This document shows positions 11,421-23,300 of a DNA stretch of 64,000 bases, piece after piece. Source of the stretch: Atherix ibis (Eukaryota > Arthropoda > Insecta > Diptera > Athericidae); the NCBI GenBank assembly GCA_958298945.1, contig OY282608.1, positions 12,377,933 to 12,441,932 of the forward strand. The letters are read 5' to 3'. Below the pieces are notes generated by a model. The model was given only the letters and a program-made list of their open reading frames with translations. It was not told where the DNA came from and did not search any database. The position numbers and the translations under genes were made by a program. Numbering within the stretch: position 1 is the stretch's first letter; the number at the start of each line of letters is the position of its first letter.

Positions 11421-12021
11421 TTTGTGTGTTTGTTTGTTGGCTTGTTGGCTTGTTGGTTTGTTTGTTTGTTGGTTTGTTGGTTTGTTGCTTTGTTCGTTTT
11501 TTGGTTTGTTTGCTTGTTGGTTTGTTCGTTTGTTGGTTTGTTGGTTACTTGGTTTGTTGGTTTGTTGGTTTGTTGGTTTGCTCGTTTGTTGGTTTGTTGG
11601 TTTCTTCGTTTGTTAGTTTGTTGGTTTGTTGGCTTATTGGCTTGTTGGTTTGTTGGTTTGTTCGTTTGTTGGTTTGTTCGTTTGTTGTTTTGTTGGATTG
11701 TTGGCTTGTTGGTTTGTTGATTTGTTGGGTTGTTGGCTTATTGGCTTGTTGGTTTGTTGGTTTGTTCGGTTGTTGGTTTGTTGGTTTGTTGTTTTGTTGG
11801 ATTGTTGGCTTCTTTGTTTGTTGGTTTGTTGGCTTGTTGGTTTGTTGGTTTTTTGGTTTGTTGGTTTGTTGGTTTGTTGGTTTGTTGGTTTGTTGGTTTG
11901 TTGGTTTGTTGGTTTGTTGGTTTGTTGGTTTGTTGGTTACTTGGTTTGTTGGTTTGTTGGTTTGTTGGCTTGTTGGTTTGTTGGTTTGTTGGTTTGTTGG
12001 TTTGTCGGATTGTTGGTTTGT
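11421..12021 (+). repeat. Partial copy of the 1.37-kb unit (type K)
   Basis: GTGTGTTTG at 11424 is followed by GGTTAC 119 bases later (11543). The K copies at 17260 and 18629 have the same 119-base spacing. GGTTTCTTCG, GGCTTATTGG, GGATTGTTGGC, GGCTTCTTTG and a second GGTTAC at 11935 follow, 392 bases after the first (400 and 392 in the other copies). GTCGGATTG near 12003 then switches to the CGTTTATAGG linker seen at 9640. Confidence 0.78.
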
Positions 12022-12503
12022 TCGTTTATAGGTTTGTTGGTTTGTTGGCTTGTTGGCTTGTTGGCTTGTTGGTTTGTTGGTTTGTTGGTTTGTTGGCTTG
12101 TTGGTTTGTTGGTTTTGTTGAGTTGTTGGTTCGTTGGTTTGTTGGTTTGTTGGTTTGTTGGTATGTTGGTTTGTTCGTTTGTTGGTTTGTTGGTTGTTTG
12201 GTTTGTTGGTTTGTTGGTTTGTTGGTTTATTGGTTTGTTCGTTTATTTGTTTGTTGGTTCGTTCGTTTGTTGGCTTGTTGGTTTGTTGGCTTACTGGTTT
12301 GTTGGTTTGTTTGTTTGTTCGTTTGTTGGTTTGTTGGCTTGTTGGTTTGTTGGTTTGTTGGCTTGTTGGTTTGTTGGTTTGTTGGTTTGTTGGTTTGTTC
12401 GTTTGTTGGCTTGTTGGTTTGTTGGCTTGTTGGCTTGTTGGTTTGTTGGCTTGTTGGCTTGTTGGTTTGTTGGTTTGTTGGTTTGTTGGTTTGTTGGTTT
12501 GTT
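12022..12503 (+). repeat. Satellite linker (CGTTTATAGG to TTCGTTTATTTG)
   Basis: CGTTTATAGG, GTTGAGTTGTTGGTTCG, GGTATG and GGTTGTTTGG follow the order at 9649-9830. After about 12220 the stretch joins the GGTTTATTGG, TTCGTTTATTTG and GGCTTACTGG order of 22300-22580. The switch is a visible junction between two block types. Confidence 0.7.
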
Positions 12504-13240
12504 GGTTAGTTAGCTTGTTGTTTTTTTGGTTTGTTGGTTTGTTGGCTTTTTGGTTTGTTCGTTTGTTGGTTTGTTGGTTTGTTGGTTTGTTGGTTTGTTG
12601 GTTTGTTGGTTTGTTGGTTTGTTGGTTTGTTGGTTTGTTGGTTTGTTGGTTCGTTGGCTTGTTGGTTTGTTGGCTTGTTGGCTTGTTGGTTTGTTGGTTT
12701 GTTGGCTTGTTGGTTTGTGGGTTTGTTGGTTTGTTGGTTTGTTGGTTTGTTGGTTTGTTGGTTTGTTGGCTTGTTGGTTTGTTGGTTTGTTGATTTGTTC
12801 GTTTGTTGGCTTGTTGGTTTGTTGGTTTGTTGGTTTGTTGGCTAGTTGGTTTATTAGTTTGTTGGTTTATTGGTTTATTGGTTTGTTGGTTTGTTGGTTT
12901 GTTGGTTTGTTGGTTTGTTGGTTTGTTGGTTTGGTGGTTTTTTGGTTTGTTGGTATGTTGGTTTGTTGGTCTGTTGGTTTGTTGGTTTGTTGGTTTGTTG
13001 GTGTGTTGGTTTGTTGGCTGGTTGGCTTGTTGGTTTTTTGGTTTGTTTGTTTGTTGGTTTATTGGCTTAATGGTTTTTTGGCTTGTTGGTTTGTTGGTTT
13101 GTTGGTTTGTTGGTTTGTTGGTTTGTTCGTTTTTGTTGGTTTTTTGGTTTGTTGGTTTGTTGGTTTGGTGGCATGTTGGTTTGTTGGCTTGTTGGCTTGT
13201 TGGCTTATTGGTTTGTTGGCTTGTTGGTTCATAGGCTTGT
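12504..13240 (+). repeat. Blocks Q and P, fused copy
   Basis: Starts with GGTTAGTTAG at 12504, has GGCTAGTTGG at 12840, GGTGGTTTTTTGG at 12933 and GGTTCATAGG at 13226. The same fused order closes each 3-kb HOR copy (22584-23400, 25644-26412, 28632-29400). GGCTTAATGG near 13066 is private to this copy. It could be the source or a relic of the 3-kb unit's right end. Confidence 0.8.
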
Positions 13241-14600
13241 TGGCTTGTTGGTTTGTTGGTTTGTTGGTTTGTTCGTTTGTTGGTTTTTTCGTTTGTTGGC
13301 TTGTTTGTTTGTTGGTTTGTTGGTTTGTTGGTGTATTGGTTTGTTGGTTTGTTGGTTTGTTGGCTTGTTGGTTTTTTGGTTTGTTTGTTTGTTGGTTTGT
13401 TGGTTTGTTGGTTTGTTGGTTTGTTGGTTTGTTGGCTTGTTGGCTTGTTGGTTTGTTGGTTTGTTGACTTGTTGGTTTGTTGGTTTGTTGGCTTGTTGGT
13501 TTTGTTGGCGTGTAGGTTTGTTGGTTTGTTGGCTTATTGGTTTTTTGGTTTGTTGGTTTTTTTTTCTTTGTTGGTTTGTTGGTTTGTTGGTTTGTTGGTT
13601 TGTTCGTTTGTTGGTTTTTTCGTTTGTTGGCTTGTTTGTTTGTTGGTTTGTTGGTTTGTTGGTGTGTTGGTGTGTTGGTTTGTTGGTTTGTTGGCTTGTT
13701 GGTTTTTTGGTTTGTTTGTTTGTTGGTTTGTTGGTTTGTTGGTTTGTTGGTTTGTTGGTTTGTTGGTTTGTTGGTTTGTTGGTTTGTTGGTTTGTTTGTT
13801 TGTTGGCTTGTTGGGTTTTTGGTTTGTTGGTTTGTTGGTTTGTTGGCTTGTTGGTTTGTTAGTTTGTTGGTTTGTTGGTTTGTTGGTTTGTTGGTTTGTT
13901 GGTTTGTTGGTTTGCTGGCTTGTTGGTTTGTTGGTTTGTTCGTTTGTTTGTTTGTAGGTTTGTTGGTTTGTTGGCTTGTTGGCTTGTTGGTTTGTTGGTT
14001 TGTTGGTTTGTTGGCTTGTTGGTTTGTTGGTTTTGTAGGTTTGTTGGTTTGTTGGTTTGTTGGTTTGTTCATATGTTGGTTTGTTCGTTTGTTGGTTTGT
14101 TGGTTGTTTGGTTTGTTGGTTTGTTGGTTTGTTGGTTTGTTGGTTTATTGGTTTTTGGTTTGTTGGCTTATTGGCTTGTTGGTTTTTTGGTTTGTTCGTT
14201 TGTCGGTTTGTTGGTTTGTTGTTTTGTTGGATTGTTGGCTTGTTGGTATGTTGGTTTGTTGGCTTGTTGGTTTGTTGGGTTTTTGGTTTGTTGGTTTGTT
14301 GGTTTGTTGGTTTGTTAGTTTGTTTGTGTGTTTGTTTGTTGGCTTGTTGGCTTGTTGGTTTGTTGGTTTGTTGGTGTGTTGGTTTGTTGGTTTGTTGGTT
14401 TGTTGGCTTGTTGGTTTTTTGGTTTGTTTGTTTGTTGGTTTGTTGGTTTGTTGGTTTGTTGGTTTGTTGGTTTGTTGGTTTGTTGGTTTGTTGGTTTGTT
14501 GGTTTGTTTGTTTGTTGGCTTGTTGGGTTTTTGGTTTGTTGGTTTGTTGGTTTGTTGGCTTGTTGGTTTGTTAGTTTGTTGGTTTGTTGGTTTGTTGGTT
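13241..14600 (+). repeat. Mosaic satellite stretch with 331-bp and 711-bp internal duplications
   Basis: CGTTTGTTGG followed by TTTTTTCG occurs with CG at 13274 and 13605, 331 bases apart. GGTTTTTTGGTTTGTTTG at 13701 and 14413 and GGGTTTTTGG at about 13813 and 14524 show a second duplication of roughly 210 bases at a 711-712-base distance. A nine-T tract lies at 13557. The interval between (13900-14340) resembles 6060-6340, with TTCATATG near 14068 where that copy has TTCGTATG. Confidence 0.72.
13557..13566 (+). repeat. Nine-T homopolymer followed by C
   Basis: Nine T then CTTTG, 2,990 bases after the tract at 10567. It marks homology of 10540-10660 with 13530-13640. Confidence 0.85.
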
Positions 14601-16239
14601 TGTTGGTTTGTTGGTTTGTTGCTTTGTTCGTTTTTTGTTTGTTGGCTTGTTGGTTTGTTCGTTTGTTGGTTTGTTGGTTACTTGGTTTGTTGGTTTGTTG
14701 GTTTGTTGGTTTGTTGGTTTGTTGGTTTGTTGGTTTGTTCGTTTGTTGGTTTGTTGGTTTGTTGGTTTGTTCGTTTGTTGGTTTGTTGGTTTGTTGGTTT
14801 GTTGGCTTGTGGGCTTGTTGGTTTGTTGGTTTGTTGACTTGTTGGTTTGTTGGTTTGTTGGCTTGTTGGTTTTGTTGGCTTGTTGGTTTGTTGGTTTGTT
14901 GGCTTGTTGGTTTGTTTCTTTGTTGGTTTGTTGGTTTGTTGGTTTGTTGGCTTGTTGGTTTTTTGGTTTGTTGGTTTGTTGGTTTGTTGGCTTGTTGGTT
15001 TGTTGGTTCGTTGGTTTGTTGGTTTGTAGGTTTGTTGGTTTGTTGGTTTGTTGGTTTGCTGGCTTGTTGGTTTGTTGGTTTGTTCGTTTGTTGGTTTGTA
15101 GGTTTGTTGGTTTGTTGGCTTGTTGGCTTGTTGGTTTGTTGATTTGTTGGTTTGTTGGCTTGTTGGTTTGTTGGTTTTGTTGGTTTGTTGGTTTGTTGGT
15201 TTGTTGGTTTGTTGGTTTGTTGGTTTGTTGGTATGTTGGTTTGTTCGTTTGTTGGTTTGTTGGTTGTTTGGTTTGTTGGTTTGTTGGTTTGCTGGTTTGT
15301 TGGTTTGTTGGTTTGTTGGCTTATTGCCTTGATGGTTTGTTAATTTGTTCGTTTGTTGGTTTGTTGGTTTGTTGTTTTGTTGGATTGTTGGCTTGTTGGT
15401 TTGTTGGTTTGTTGGCTTGTTGGATTGTTGGTTTTTTGGTTTGTTGGTTTGTTGGTTTGTTGGTTTGTTGGTTTGTTGGTTTGTTGGTTTGTTGGTTTGT
15501 TGGTTTGTTGGTTTGTTGGTTTGTTGGTTTGTTGGTTTGTTAGTTTGTTGGTGTGTTTGTTTGTTGGCTTGTTGGCTTGTTGGTTTGTTGGTTTGTTGGT
15601 TTGTTGGTTTGTTGGTTTGTTGCTTTGTTTGTGTTTTGGTTTTTTGGCTTGTTGGTTTGTTCGTTTGTTGGTTTGTTGGTTACTTGGTTTGTTGGTTTGT
15701 TGGTTTGTTGGTTTGTTGGTTTGTTGGTTTGTTCGTTTGTTGGTTTGTTGGTTTGTTCATTTGTTGGTTTGTTGGTTTGTTGGTTTGTTGGTTTGTTGGC
15801 TTGTTGGCTTGTTGTTTTGTTGGTTTGTTGGCTTGTTGGTTTGTTGGTTTGTTGGCTTGTTGGTTTGTTGGCTTGTTCGTTTGTTCGTTTGTTGGTTTGT
15901 TGGTTTGTTGATTTCTTGGTTTTTTGGTTTGTTGGTTTGTTGGCTTGTTGGTTTGTTGGTTTGTTGGTTTGTTGGATTGTTGGTTTGTTGGTTTGTTGGT
16001 TTGTTGGTTTGTTTGTTTGTTGGTTTGATGGTTTATTGGTTTGTTGGTTTGTTGGTTTGTTGGTTTGTTGGTTTGTTGGTTTGTTGGCTTGTTGGCTTTT
16101 TGTTTTGTTGGTTTGTTGGTTTGTTGGTTTGTTGGTTTGTTGGCTTGTTGGTTTTTTGGTTTGTTGGTTTGTTGGTTTGTTGGTTTGTTGGTTTGTTGGT
16201 TTGTTGGTTTGTTTTTTTGTTGGCTTGTTGGCTTGTTGG
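14601..16239 (+). repeat. Low-order satellite stretch with scattered K-like variants
   Basis: GGTTAC lies at 14676 and 15678, a GTGGGC-like module near 14810, GGTATG near 15230, GGATTGTTGGC near 15380, and GTGTGTTTG near 15550. Long runs of the perfect unit separate them, notably 15440-15540. I find no clean tandem period inside this stretch. Its pieces resemble both Region I K units and the later Region II modules. Confidence 0.65.
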
Positions 16240-17200
16240 TTTATTGACTTGTTGGTTTTTTGGTTTGTTGGTTTGTTGGTTTGTTTCTTTGTTGGTTTGT
16301 TGGTTTGTTGGTTTGTTGGCTTGTTGGTTTTTTGGTTTGTTGGTTTGTTTCTTTGTTGGTTTGTTGGTGTTGGTTTGTTGGGTTGTTGGTTTGTTGGTTT
16401 GTTGGTTGCTGGCTTGTTGGTTTGTTCGTTTGTTGGCTTTTTGTTATGTTGGTTTGTTGGTTTGTTCGTTTTTTGGTTTGTTGGTTTGTTGGTTTGTTGG
16501 TTTGTTGGTTTGTTGGTTTTTTTGGTTTGTTGGTTTGTTGGCTTATTGGCTTGTTGGTTTGTTGGTTTGTTCGTTTGTTGGTTTGTTGGTTTGTTGTTTT
16601 GTTGGATTGTTGGCTTGTTGGTTTGTTGGTTTGTTGGCTTGTTGGTTTGTTGGTTTTTTGGTTTGTTAGTTTGTTGGTTTGTTGGTTTGTTGGTTTGTTG
16701 GTTTGTTGGTTTTGTTGGCTTGTAGGTTTGTTGGTTTGTTGGTTTGTTGGTTTGTTTCTTTGTTGGTTTGTTGGTTTGTTGGTTTGTTGGTTTGTTGGTT
16801 TGTTGGCTTGTTGGTTTTTTGGTTTGTTGGTTTGTTTCTTTGTTGGTTTGTTGGTGTTGGTTTGTTGGGTTGTTGGTTTGTTGGTTTGTTGGTTGTTGGC
16901 TTGTTGGTTTGTTTGTTTGTTGGCTTTTTGTTATGTTGGTTTGTTGGTTTGTTCGTTTTTTGGTTTGTGGGTTTGTTGGTTTGTTGGTTTGTTGGTTTTT
17001 TTGGTTTGTTGGTTTGTTGGCTTATTGGCTTGTTGGTTTGTTGGTTTGTTCGTTTGTTGGTTTGTTGGTTTGTTGTTTTGTTGGATTGTTGGCTTGTTGG
17101 TTTGTTGGTTTGTTGGCTTGTTGGTTTGTTGGTTTTTTGGTTTGTTAGTTTGTTGGTTTGTTGGTTTGTTGGTTTGTTGGTTTGTTGGTTTGTTGGTTTG
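16240..17200 (+). repeat. 0.48-0.49 kb tandem duplication
   Basis: The short unit GGTGTT (within GGTGTTGG) occurs at 16367 and 16853, 486 apart. GGCTTTTTGTTATG has its TTATG at 16444 and 16931, 487 apart. The GTTTTGTTGGATTG landmark recurs 479 bases apart (16594 and 17073). The drift reflects indels of about one monomer. The second copy runs straight into a K unit. Confidence 0.78.
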
Positions 17201-18442
17201 TTGGTTTGTTTGTTTGTTGGTTTGTTGGCTTGTTGGTTTGTTGGTTTGTTAGTTTGTTTGTGTGTTTGTTTGTTGGCTTGTTGGCTTGTTGGTTTGTTTG
17301 TTTGTTGGTTTGTTGGTTTGTTGCTTTGTTCGTTTTTTGGTTTGTTGGCTTGTTGGTTTGTTCGTTTGTTGGTTTGTTGGTTACTTGGTTTGTTGGTTTG
17401 TTGGTTTGTTGGTTTGTTCGTTTGTTGGTTTGTTGGTTTCTTCGTTTGTTAGTTTGTTGGTTTGTTGGCTTATTGGCTTGTTGGTTTGTTGGTTTGTTCG
17501 TTTGTTGGTTTGTTCGTTTGTTGTTTTGTTGGATTGTTGGCTTGTTGGTTTGTTGGTTTGTTGGTTTGTTGGCTTATTGGCTTGTTGGTTTGTTGGTTTG
17601 TTCGGTTGTTGGTTTGTTGGTTTGTTGTTTTGTTGGATTGTTGGCTTCTTAGTTTGTTGGTTTGTTGGCTTGTTGGTTTGTTGGTTTTTTGGTTTGTTGG
17701 TTTGTTGGTTTGTTGGTTTGTTGGTTTGTTGGTTTGTTGGTTTGTTGGTTTGTTGGTTTGTTGGTTTGTTGGTTTGTTGGTTACTTGGTTTGTTGGTTTG
17801 TTGGTTTGTTGGCTTGTTGGTTTGTTGGATTGTTGGCTTCTTTGTTTGTTGGTTTGTTGGCTTGTTGGTTTGTTGGTTTTTTCGTTTGTTGGTTTGTTGG
17901 TTTGTTGGTTTGTTGGTTTGTTGGTTTGTTGGTTTGTTGGTTTGTTGGTTTGTTGGTTTGTTGGTTACTTGGTTTGTTGGTTTGTTTGTTTGTTGGCTTG
18001 TTGGTTTGTTGGTTTGTTGGTTTGTTGGTTTGTTGGTTTGTTGGTTTGTTGGTTTGTTGGTGTGTTGGTTTGTTGGTTTGTTGGTTTGTTCGTTTGTTGG
18101 TCTGTTGGTTACTTGGTTTGTTGGTTTGTTGGTTTGTTGGTTTGTTGGTTTGTTGGTTTGTTGGTTTGTTGGTTTGTTGGTTTGTTGGTTTGTTCGTTTG
18201 TTGGTTTGTTGGTTTGTTCGTTTGTTGGTTTGTTGGTTTGTTGGTTTGTTGGTTTGTTGGCTTGTTGGCTTGTTGGTTTGTTGGTTTGTGGACTTGTTGG
18301 TTTGTTGGTTTGTTGGCTTGTTGGTTTTGTTGGCTTGTTGGTTTGTTGGTTTGTTAGTTTGTTGGTTTGTTGGTTTGTTGGTTTGTTGGTTTGTTGCTTT
18401 GTTGGTTTGTTGGTTTGTTGGTTTGTTGGTTTGTTGGTTTGT
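17065..18442 (+). repeat. 1.37-kb HOR (type K), copy 1
   Basis: GTGTGTTTG at 17260 and GGTTAC at 17379 recur at 18629 and 18748, 1369 bases away in both cases. The unit contains an internal pair of GGCTTCTT segments (17645 and 17835 area), with GGTTAC at 17779 and 17963, 184 apart, then GGTCTG plus GGTTAC at 18107 and a GTGGAC module near 18289. Near 17645 it has GGCTTCTTAG, where the second copy has GGCTTCTTTG. Confidence 0.83.
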
Positions 18443-19770
18443 TGGTTTGTTGTTTTGTTGGATTGTTGGCTTGTTGGTTTGTTGGTTTGTTGGCTTGTTG
18501 GTTTGTTGGTTTTTTCGTTTGTTAGTTTGTTGGTTTGTTCGTTTGTTGGTTTGTTGGTTTGTTGGTTTGTTGGTTTGTTTGTTTGTTGGTTTGTTGGCTT
18601 GTTGGTTTGTTGGTTTGTTAGTTTGTTTGTGTGTTTGTTTGTTGGCTTGTTGGCTTGTTGGTTTGTTTGTTTGTTGGTTTGTTGGTTTGTTGCTTTGTTC
18701 GTTTTTTGGTTTGTTGGCTTGTTGGTTTGTTCGTTTGTTGGTTTGTTGGTTACTTGGTTTGTTGGTTTGTTGGTTTGTTGGTTTGTTCGTTTGTTGGTTT
18801 GTTGGTTTCTTCGTTTGTTAGTTTGTTGGTTTGTTGGCTTATTGGCTTGTTGGTTTGTTGGTTTGTTCGTTTGTTGGTTTGTTCGTTTGTTGTTTTGTTG
18901 GATTGTTGGCTTGTTGGTTTGTTGGTTTGTTGGTTTGTTGGCTTATTGGCTTGTTGGTTTGTTGGTTTGTTCGGTTGTTGGTTTGTTGGTTTGTTGTTTT
19001 GTTGGATTGTTGGCTTCTTTGTTTGTTGGTTTGTTGGCTTGTTGGTTTGTTGGTTTTTTGGTTTGTTGGTTTGTTGGTTTGTTGGTTTTTTGGTTTGTTG
19101 GTTTGTTGGTTTGTTGGTTTGTTGGTTTGTTGGTTTGTTGGTTACTTGGTTTGTTGGTTTGTTGGTTTGTTGGCTTGTTGGTTTGTTGGATTGTTGGCTT
19201 CTTTGTTTGTTGGTTTGTTGGCTTATTGGTTTGTTGGTTTTTTGGTTTGTTGGTTTGTTGGTTTGTTGGTTTGTTGGTTTGTTGGTTTGTTGGTTTGTTG
19301 GTTTGTTGGTTTGTTGGTTTGTTGGTTTGTTGGTTACTTGGTTTGTTGGTTTGTTGGTTTGTTGGCTTGTTGGTTTGTTGGTTTGTTGGTTTGTTGGTTT
19401 GTTGGTTTGTTGGTTTGTTGGTTTGTTGGTTTGTTGGTGTGTTGGTTTGTTGGTTTGTTCGTTTGTTGGTCTGTTGGTTACTTGGTTTGTTGGTTTGTTG
19501 GTTTGTTGGTTTGTTGGTTTGTTGGTTTGTTGGTTTGTTGGTTTGTTCGTTTGTTGGTTTGTTGGTTTGTTCGTTTGTTGGTTTGTTGGTTTGTTGGTTT
19601 GTTGGTTTGTTGGTTTGTTGGCTTGTTGCCTTGTTGGTTTGTTGGTTTGTGGACTTGTTGGTTTGTTGGTTTGTTGGCTTGTTGGTTTTGTTGGCTTGGT
19701 GGTTTGTTGGTTTGTTAGTTTGTTGGTTTGTTGGTTTGTTGGTTTGTTTCTTTGTTGGTTTGTTGGTTTG
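18443..19770 (+). repeat. 1.37-kb HOR (type K), copy 2
   Basis: Tandem copy of 17065-18442. Its internal GGTTAC pair is at 19140 and 19332 (192 apart instead of 184), and the GGTCTG plus GGTTAC landmark is at 19477. A private GGCTTGTTGCC sits near 19621 and GGCTTGGTGG near 19692. The copies diverge after about 19750, where this one reads TTTCTTTG and copy 1 reads TTGCTTTG. Confidence 0.83.
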
Positions 19771-20324
19771 TTGGTTTGTTGGCTTGTTGGTTTTTTGGTT
19801 TGTTGGTTTGTTGGTTTGTTGGCTTGTTGGTTTGTTAGTTTGTTGGTTTGTTGGTTTGTTGGTTTGTTGGTTTGTTGGTTTGTTGGCTTGTTGGCTTGTT
19901 GGTTTGTTGGTTTGTGGACTTGTTGGTTTGTTGGTGTGTTGGCTTGTTGGTTTTGTTGGCTTGTTGGTTTGTTGGTTTGTTGGTTTGTTGGTTTGTTGGT
20001 TTGTTGGTTTGTTGGTTTGTTGGTTTGTTGGTTTGTTGGTTTGTCGGTTTGTTGGTGTGTTCGTTTATAGGTTTGTTGGTTTGTTGGCTTGTTGGCTTGT
20101 TGGCTTGTTGGTTTGTTGGTTTGCTGGCTTGTTGGTTTGTTGGCTTGCTGGCTTGTTGGTTTGTTGGTTTGTTCGTTTGTTGGTTTGTTGGTTTGTTGTT
20201 TTGTTGGATTGTTGGCTTGTTGGTATGTTGGTTTGTTGGCTTGTTGGTTTGTTGGGTTTTTGGTTTGTTGGTTTGTTGGTTTGTTGGTTTGTTGGTTTGT
20301 TGGCTTGTTGGTGTGTTGGTTTGT
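19771..20324 (+). repeat. Satellite linker into the 3-kb HOR cluster
   Basis: A GTGGAC module near 19917, CGTTTATAGG near 20062, two TTGCTGGC variants near 20120 and 20150, GGATTGTTGGC, GGTATG and GGGTTTTTGG lead up to the first 3-kb unit. The order matches the end of the first subunit of that unit, so the linker is probably the truncated tail of an earlier 3-kb copy. Confidence 0.7.
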
Positions 20325-23300
20325 TAGTTTGTTGGTGTGTTTGTTTGTTGGTTTGTTGGCTTTTTGGTTTGTTGGTTTGTTGGTTTGTTGGTTTGTTGTT
20401 TTGTTCGTTTTTTGGTTTGTTGGCTTGATGGTTTGTTCGTTTGTTGGTTTGTTGGTTACTTGGTTTGTTGGTTTGTTGGGTTGTTGGTTTGTTGGTTTGT
20501 TGGTTTGTTCGTTTGTTGGTTTGTTGGTTCGTTGGCTTGTTGGTTTTTTGGTTTGTTGGTTTGTTGGCTTGTTGGTTTGTTGGTTTGTTGGTTTGTTGGT
20601 TTGTTGGTTTGTTGGTTTGTTGGTTTGTTGGTTTGCTGGCTTGTTGGTTTGTTGGTTTGCTGGCTTGTTGGTTTTTTGGTTTGTTGGTTTGTTGGTTTGT
20701 TGGTTTGTTGGTTTGTTGGCTTGTTGGTTTGTTGGCTTGTTGGTTTGTTGGCTTGTTGGCTTGTTGGTTTGTTGGTTTATTGGTTTGTTGGCTTGTTGGT
20801 TCATTGGCTTGTTGGCTTGTTGGTTTGTTGGTTTGTTGGTTTGTTGGTTTGTTCGTTTCTTGGTTTGTTAGTTTGTTGGCTTGTTGGTTTGTTAGTTTGT
20901 TGGTTTGTTGGTTTGTTGGTTTGTTGGTTTGTTGGTTTGTTGGCTTGTTGGCTTGTTGGTTTGTTGGTTTGTGGACTTGTTGGTTTGTTGGTTTGTTGGC
21001 TTGTTGGTTTTGTTGGCTTGTTGGTTTGTTGGTTTGTTGGTTTGTTGGTTTGTTAGTTTGTTGGTTTGTTGGTTTGTTGGTTTGTTGGTTTCTTGGTTTG
21101 TTGGTTTGTTGGTTTGTCGGTTTGTTGGTTTGTTCGTTTATAGGTTTGTTGGTTTGTTGGCTTGTTGGCTTGTTGGCTTGTTGGTTTGTTGGTTTGTTGG
21201 TTTGTTGGCTTGTTGGTTTGTTGGTTTTGTTGAGTTGTTGGTTTGTTGGTTTGTTGGTTTGTTGGTTTGTTGGTATGTTGGTTTGTTGGTTTGTTGGTTT
21301 GTTGGTTGTTTGGTTTGTTGGTTTGTTGGTTTGTTGGTTTGTTGGTTTGTTGGTTTGTTGGCTTACTGGCTTGTTGGTTTGTTGGTTTGTTGGTTTGTTG
21401 GTTTGTTGGTTTGTTGTTTTGTTGGATTGTTGGCTTGTTGGTATGTTGGTTTGTTGGCTTGTTGGTTTGTTGGGTTTTTGGTTTGTTGGTTTGTTGGTTT
21501 GTTGGTTTGTTGGTTTGTTGGTTTGTTGGCTTGTTGGTGTGTTGGTTTGTTAGTTTGTTGGTGTGTTTGTTTGTTGGTTTGTTGGCTTTTTGGTTTGTTG
21601 GTTTGTTGGTTTGTTGGTTTGTTGTTTTGTTCGTTTTTTGGTTTGTTGGCTTGATGGTTTGTTCGTTTGTTGGTTTGTTGGTTACTTGGTTTGTTGGTTT
21701 GTTGGGTTGTTGGTTTGTTGGTTTGTTGGTTTGTTCGTTTGTTGGTTTGTTGGTTCGTTGACTTGTTGGTTTTTTGGTTTGTTGGTTTGTTGGCTTGTTG
21801 GTTTGTTGGTTTGTTGGTTTGTTGGTTTGTTGGTTTGTTGGTTTGTTGGTTTGTTGGTTTGCTGGCTTGTTGGTTTGCTGGCTTGTTGGTTTTTTGGTTT
21901 GTTGGTTTGTTGGTTTGTTGGTTTGTTGGTTTGTTGACTTGTTGGTTTGTTGGCTTGTTGGTTTGTTGGCTTGTTGGCTTGTTGGTTTGTTGGTTTCTTG
22001 GTTTGTTGGCTTGTTGGTTCGTTGGTTTGTTGGTTTGTTGGTTTGTTGGTTTAATGGCATGGTGGTTTGTTGGCTTGTTGGCTTGTTGGTTTATTGGTTT
22101 GTTGGCTTGTTGGTTCATTGGCTTATTGGCTTGTTGGTTTGTTGGTTTGTTGGTTTGTTGGTTTGTTCGTGTCTTGGTTTGTTAGTTTGTTGGCTTGTTT
22201 GTTTGTTGGTTTGTTGGTTTGTTAGTTTGTTGGCTTGTTGGTTCGGTGGTTTGTTGGTTTCTTGGTTTGTTGGTTTGTTGGTTTGTTATTTTGTTGGTTT
22301 ATTGGTTTGTTCGTTTATTTGTTTGTTGGTTTGTTCGTTTGTTGGCTTGTTGGTTTGTTGGCTTACTGGTTTGTTGGTTTGTTTGTTTGTTCGTTTGTTG
22401 GTTTGTTGGCTTGTTGGTTTGTTGGTTTGTTGGCTTGTTGGTTTGTTGGTTTGTTGGTTTGTTGGTTTGTTCGTTTGCTGGCTTGTTGGTTTGTTGGCTT
22501 GTTGGCTTGTTGGTTTGTTGACTTGTTGGCTTGTTGGTTTGTTGGTTTGTTGGTTTGTTGGTTTGTTGGTTTGTTGGTTTGTTGGTTAGTTAGCTTGTTG
22601 TTTTTTTGGTTTGTTGGTTTGTTGGCTTTTTGGTTTGTTGGTTTGTTGGTTAGTTAGCTTGTTGTTTTTTTGGTTTGTTGGTTTGTTGGCTTTTTGGTTT
22701 GTTCGTTTGTTGGTTTGTTGGTTTGTTGGGTTGTTGGTTTGTTAGTTTGCTGGTTTGTCGGTTTGTTGGTTCGTTGGCTTGTTGGTTTGTTGGCTTGTTG
22801 GCTTGTTGGTTTGTTGGTTTGTTGGCTTGTTGGTTTGTTGGTTTGTTGGTTTGTTGGTTTGTTGGTTTGTTGGTTTGTTGGCTTGTTGGTTTGTTGGTTT
22901 GTTGGTTTGTTGATTTGTTCGTTTGTTGGCTTGTTGGTTTGTTGGTTTGTTGGTTTGTTGGCTAGTTGGTTTATTAGTTTGTTGGTTTATTGGTTTATTG
23001 GTTTGTTGGTTTGTTGGTTTGTTGGTTTGTTGGTTTGTTGGTTTGTTGGTTTGGTGGTTTTTTGGTTTGTTGGTATGTTGGTTTGTTGGTCTGTTGGTTT
23101 GTTGGTTTGTTGGTTTGTTGGCGTGTTGGTTTGTTGGCTGGTTGGCTTGTTGGTTTTTTGGTTTGTTTGTTTGTTGGTTTATTGGCTTATTTGTTTTTTG
23201 GCTTGTTGGTTTGTTGGTTTGTTGGTTTGTTGGTTTGTTGGTTTGTTGGTTTGTTGGTTTGTTGGTTTGTTCGTTTTTGTTGGTTTTTTGGTTTGTTGGT

